From: HGM12669 sp048527645
GTDB lineage: Bacteria; Bacillota; Clostridia; Oscillospirales; CAG-272
Reading direction: 5' to 3'
Assembly: GCA_048527645.1 (NCBI GenBank)
Contig: DBGFNI010000058.1
Span: forward strand, 1 to 8,525
DNA length: 8,525 nucleotides
The notes beneath the pieces were generated by a model. The model saw only the letters and a program-made list of their open reading frames with translations, was not told where the DNA came from and searched no databases. Of this stretch, positions 6,541 through 8,525 are shown piece by piece. Position numbers and translations under genes: made by a program. Position 1 is the first letter of the stretch, and each line of letters starts with the position of its first letter.

Positions 6541-7290
6541 TTATAAAAGAATCTTGTCCTGTCTGATTCGATCCCAGTCCGGCGACAGAATCCGCGTTTT
6601 GCGTCGGCGGTGATAGGTTTCTTTCAGCGAAACATATCCGTCCGCGATCATCTGCTCCAGCGCGTCATGAATCGCCGTCTGATTGATCTGCGTCTGCTCA
6701 AACACATATTTTACAACAACCATAAAGGTTAAATACTGATAGCTCTGATCCAGCATCGTCTGCATGCATTTTGCCAGCGTCGGATAATATAAGCGCTTTA
6801 ATTTATTGTAGGTTGGATAAATCACATACTGTGTAGCAACGGTTTTCAGCGTATTGCTGATCGTATCTTCAATCCCGTATATAACAACCTTTTTTCCGCA
6901 TTTATTGATCAAAAACCGAACCGCGGCGCTGAAATGCCCGTCACCGGTAAAAATAATAAACGTACCGGGGCTGCGCCTGTCAAATGCCATCTGATAAATC
7001 TGGTCCAGAATAAAAAAGTCTGTAAAATCCTTTTTGTGTCGAGAGGCGGTGTTTTGCGTATCGATGGTGTTGGATGTGATTTTTCTGATTTCATCCAAAT
7101 TGTTCCGGATTGCATGATTGGTAAAATCCGCAAAAAAATAAATGTCCCGGATCTGATATTGCTCCTCCAGCTCGTGATACCAGTCCGCCACCGGCGGATT
7201 GATCCGATGCTTGTTTTTGAAGGAGATCTGCATATATTCATAATCGACAAACACCACCGCAGATTCTTTCTTTTTTCCGAATAAGCCCAA
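6541..7290 (-). CDS. NYN-domain (PIN-like, LabA/DUF88-type) putative ribonuclease with C-terminal winged-helix-like region
   Basis: This 249-residue cytoplasmic protein begins with a NYN/PIN-like nuclease fold. Acidic residues sit where the family keeps its metal-binding site: VDYEYM with Asp 16, KKDFTDFFILD with Asp 88, Asp 91 and Asp 96, and FTGDGHF with Asp 117 (family form S/T-GDxDF; here the second Asp is His 119). Residues 188-245 look like a small winged helix (helices around TAIHDALEQMIADGYV, then a basic stretch RRRKTR), which could bind nucleic acid. The family is predicted to cut or process RNA, but few members have been tested and the role here is unknown. The start is TTG at 7290, with AAAGGAGGG five bases upstream; the first in-frame ATG (Met 20) would remove catalytic Asp 16. 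It is a single gene, convergent with ychF. I see no partner antitoxin or defence gene beside it. Confidence 0.85.
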   Translation of the reverse strand: MGLFGKKKESAVVFVDYEYMQISFKNKHRINPPVADWYHELEEQYQIRDIYFFADFTNHAIRNNLDEIRKITSNTIDTQNTASRHKKDFTDFFILDQIYQMAFDRRSPGTFIIFTGDGHFSAAVRFLINKCGKKVVIYGIEDTISNTLKTVATQYVIYPTYNKLKRLYYPTLAKCMQTMLDQSYQYLTFMVVVKYVFEQTQINQTAIHDALEQMIADGYVSLKETYHRRRKTRILSPDWDRIRQDKILL

Positions 7291-7295
7291 GAGTT

Positions 7296-7304
7296 CCCTC
7301 CTTT
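7296..7304 (-). promoter_or_regulatory. Ribosome binding site that fixes the TTG start of the NYN gene
   Basis: Minus-strand AAAGGAGGG is the strongest Shine-Dalgarno match in the window and lies five bases before TTG (7288-7290). Upstream, CATAAT may be a -10 box, but no convincing -35 accompanies it, so I do not call a promoter. Confidence 0.8.
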
Positions 7305-7373
7305 CTTGTAATGATTATGCAATTGATTTGCTGCGGCAGTCCTGATTTCTCCCTTGCAGATTGCAACCGAAAA

Positions 7374-7402
7374 CGGTGCATTTCCATGTCGGAAATGCAC
7401 CG
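7374..7402 (-). terminator. Rho-independent terminator after the zinc-ribbon gene
   Basis: A perfect 12-bp stem (7374-7385 with 7391-7402) closes a 5-base loop. On the minus strand the stem is followed by TTTTCGGTT, a short U-run, so it should end transcripts from the zinc-ribbon and sigma genes. It lies 64 bases after the zinc-ribbon stop and separates that unit from the NYN gene. The rest of the gap 7291-7466 holds only the NYN ribosome binding site and possible promoter sequence. Confidence 0.8.
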
Positions 7403-7466
7403 CTGTGACAACATTACCGTCATTCAGGCGCCGCTGCATTCACGGCTGACAGATACCCCTGCAAAC

Positions 7467-7751
7467 TCAGTCCTGCTGCTGTTGCTTGATCTGCTCGTAG
7501 CAAGCACTGCAATATACAGGCTTGTTGTTAGAGGGCTGGAAGCGAACCTTTGCCTCTCCGCCGCACTGCGCACAAACAGTGGTGAAAAACTCGCCACGCG
7601 CCTTGGTCGCATTCTTTCGAGCGTCACGGCAAGCCTTGCATCTCTGCGGCTCGTTTTGGAAGCCTTTTTCCGCATAGAATTCCTGTTCGCCTGCAGTGAA
7701 CACGAACTCCTCGCCGCACTCCTTGCACACCAATGTTTTGTCCTGATACAT
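7467..7751 (-). CDS. Small double zinc-ribbon protein (zf-trcl type)
   Basis: This 94-residue soluble protein carries two four-cysteine zinc-binding modules. The first has Cys 9 and 12 with Cys 38 and 41, in the LVCKECGEEFVFTAGEQEFY...RCKACR pattern of the probable zinc-ribbon family zf-trcl. The second has Cys 60 and 63 with Cys 81 and 84 in CAQCG...KPVYCSAC. A basic linker joins them, and the protein ends in a Gln-rich tail (QQQQD). Such proteins are common in Clostridia and some other phyla; their role is unknown, with nucleic-acid or protein binding the usual guess. The ATG at 7751 has GCGAGGT seven bases upstream. It follows the SigH-like gene on the same strand by 117 bases and ends before a terminator, so it may be its co-transcribed neighbour or have its own promoter. 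There is no signal peptide or membrane segment. Confidence 0.9.
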   Translation of the reverse strand: MYQDKTLVCKECGEEFVFTAGEQEFYAEKGFQNEPQRCKACRDARKNATKARGEFFTTVCAQCGGEAKVRFQPSNNKPVYCSACYEQIKQQQQD

Positions 7752-7799
7752 GTTTTTTACCTCGCTTTGTAATTGGTTTGTGATGGATATAAATGTTAT

Positions 7800-7860
7800 G
7801 CCCCGGACGGACTCAAACCGTCATCTCTCTTCACAGCCGCTTTTATTAAGCTACACGGGC
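7800..7860 (-). other. tRNA-like relic or structured element between sigma and zinc-ribbon genes
   Basis: On the minus strand this 61-base stretch looks like a shortened tRNA. GCCCG at the 5' end can partly pair with CGGGGC at the 3' end (about four pairs). TA is then followed by a 4-bp D-like stem, GCTT/AAGC (7848-7851 with 7839-7842), with a 5-base loop. The 3' part has a perfect 5-bp T-like stem, GACGG/CCGTC, around a TTTGAGT loop (7806-7822; tRNA consensus TTCRANY, so one change at the invariant C). The middle, where an anticodon arm should be, is too short and does not pair, and the total is about 12-15 bases under normal length. It is therefore not a working tRNA by ordinary rules. It may be a decayed tRNA, a leader structure, or chance. 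Confidence 0.3.
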
Positions 7861-7868
7861 GTATTTTT

Positions 7869-8492
7869 TTAAGGAAAGAGTATTCCATGCTCGGTCGCAA
7901 AACGCCGCAGCTTTTGCTTGGTCCGAAACAGAACATTGTCCACCTGTTTTTGAGAAACATGCATCTTATCCGCGATCTGCCGATAGGTATAACCGGAGAG
8001 ATACAAACGGAAAATGTCATAGTCGCGCGGGCACAACTCGCGGCACAGATACTGCATGGCAAAGCGGATCAGATCCGCCTCCTGCAGCACGGTATCGGGG
8101 TCACGCTGCAGTGTGTCTGTCAGCGGTTGAGAGAGCGTTATCTCGCCGCTGTGAATCTGACGGCGGACAGCCGAAAGCAAGGCGTTGCGGATGCAAATTC
8201 TGGCGTACAGGCCAAACGTAACGTTTCGTGTATCGCAGTATGTACATGCAGCACGGTAAAGTGCAATCACCGCTTCCTGCTGCAACTCTTCCCTGTCGGC
8301 GCCTTCTGTTTTTTCCGCGTAAAGATTCACCATTTTACGCAACAGCGGCCGGTACATTGCAAGCAGAGAGGAGAAAGCCTGTTCTTCCCCGCGCCGTACG
8401 TCTTTAAGCAAAGCGTCCGCGATGTGCGCATTGGTTTCAAACTGCCGATCCGGATGGCGCTCCGATTCGGTTTGATTTGTAAAACAGGACAC
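7869..8492 (-). CDS. Sigma-70 family RNA polymerase sigma factor, SigH-like
   Basis: This 207-residue protein has the two-domain build of small alternative sigma factors. Region 2 (about residues 38-112) includes DREELQQEAVIALYRA and the aromatic FGLYARICIRNAL segment for core binding and -10 recognition. Region 4 (about 148-197) has a helix-turn-helix in GYTYRQIADKMHVSQKQVDNVLFRTKQKLRRF, very like SigH of Bacillus and Clostridium (usual length about 210-220). Region 3 is only a short linker. SigH-type factors act in the transition to stationary phase and sporulation, but a distant paralogue with another regulon is equally possible: the N-terminal 35 residues are polar and unrecognised, and the usual SigH neighbours (23S rRNA methyltransferase, rpmG, secE, nusG) are absent. 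The start is GTG at 8492, with AGAAGAGGA six bases upstream. No anti-sigma gene is visible. Confidence 0.9.
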   Translation of the reverse strand: MSCFTNQTESERHPDRQFETNAHIADALLKDVRRGEEQAFSSLLAMYRPLLRKMVNLYAEKTEGADREELQQEAVIALYRAACTYCDTRNVTFGLYARICIRNALLSAVRRQIHSGEITLSQPLTDTLQRDPDTVLQEADLIRFAMQYLCRELCPRDYDIFRLYLSGYTYRQIADKMHVSQKQVDNVLFRTKQKLRRFATEHGILFP

Positions 8493-8498
8493 GTTTTT

Positions 8499-8507
8499 TC
8501 CTCTTCT
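8499..8507 (-). promoter_or_regulatory. Ribosome binding site for the GTG start of the sigma gene
   Basis: Minus-strand AGAAGAGGA is followed by six bases and then GTG (8490-8492). The next in-frame ATG would be inside region 2, so this GTG is the only sensible start. Confidence 0.65.
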
Positions 8508-8518
8508 TATATCTGTTT

Positions 8519-8524
8519 ATTATA
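8519..8524 (-). promoter_or_regulatory. Possible -10 box of the sigma gene promoter, cut by the window edge
   Basis: A perfect TATAAT reads on the minus strand at 8519-8524, some 26 bases before the GTG start. Any -35 box would lie beyond position 8525 and cannot be judged. The region is AT-rich, so a chance match is possible. Confidence 0.45.
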
Positions 8525-8525
8525 T

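Noticed and set aside
6541..7290. Toxin-antitoxin or phage-defence cassette around the NYN nuclease
   Set aside because: No small antitoxin-like gene, helicase or other effector is adjacent. Its flanks are terminators and unrelated housekeeping-type genes.
7311..7772. A 153-codon plus-strand open frame across the zinc-ribbon gene
   Set aside because: It is antisense to eight well-spaced cysteines in a known family, and it runs through a strong terminator hairpin. Its Leu-rich product is the mirror of the real gene.
7800..7860. Calling an intact tRNA gene
   Set aside because: The anticodon stem does not pair, the element is about 61 bases long, and the acceptor stem has mismatches. I keep it only as a tRNA-like relic.
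1..8525. Mobile element, integrase, insertion sequence or CRISPR array
   Set aside because: I saw no transposase, recombinase, terminal repeats or spaced direct repeats on either strand.

Overview
The window looks like an ordinary chromosomal segment of a low-to-mid GC anaerobic Firmicute, probably a Clostridia/Oscillospiraceae-type gut bacterium. The grounds are strong AGGAGG-type ribosome binding sites, frequent TTG and GTG starts, canonical TTGACA/TATAAT-like promoters with 17-base spacers, a small SigH-like sigma factor, a two-module zinc-ribbon protein, and a MATE plus heterodimeric ABC efflux set. This placement is inferred from gene content and style, not from a search.

Layout. Positions 70-5124 (minus strand) hold an apparent efflux operon, read from right to left: a MATE-family transporter (3649-5124) and then two ABC exporter half-transporters (1845-3599 and 70-1848). 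The two ABC genes overlap by a TTGA stop/start and carry complementary departures from consensus (Walker B Asp and Gln switch in one, LSEGQ in the other), which marks them as the two halves of one asymmetric heterodimer. The operon has a good promoter at 5159-5187. Just past its end, at 45-73, is a second strong minus-strand promoter that fires out of the window into a sequence able to fold at once.

Positions 5125-5327 are a divergent intergenic region with back-to-back promoters. The plus-strand promoter drives ychF (5328-6422), the conserved ribosome-associated ATPase and the only plus-strand gene. ychF ends at a perfect 16-bp bidirectional terminator shared with the convergent gene at 6541-7290, a NYN/PIN-like nuclease-domain protein with a winged-helix-like tail.

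Positions 7374-8525 (minus strand) hold a SigH-like sigma factor (7869-8492), a 117-base gap containing a tRNA-like relic, a small double zinc-ribbon protein (7467-7751) and a terminator (7374-7402).

I see no CRISPR array, insertion sequence, integrase, phage gene or intact RNA gene. I do not see convincing evidence of a new multi-gene system. The items most worth a second look are the tRNA-like element at 7800-7860, the edge promoter with its 5' hairpin, the NYN protein, and the sigma factor with its zinc-ribbon neighbour.
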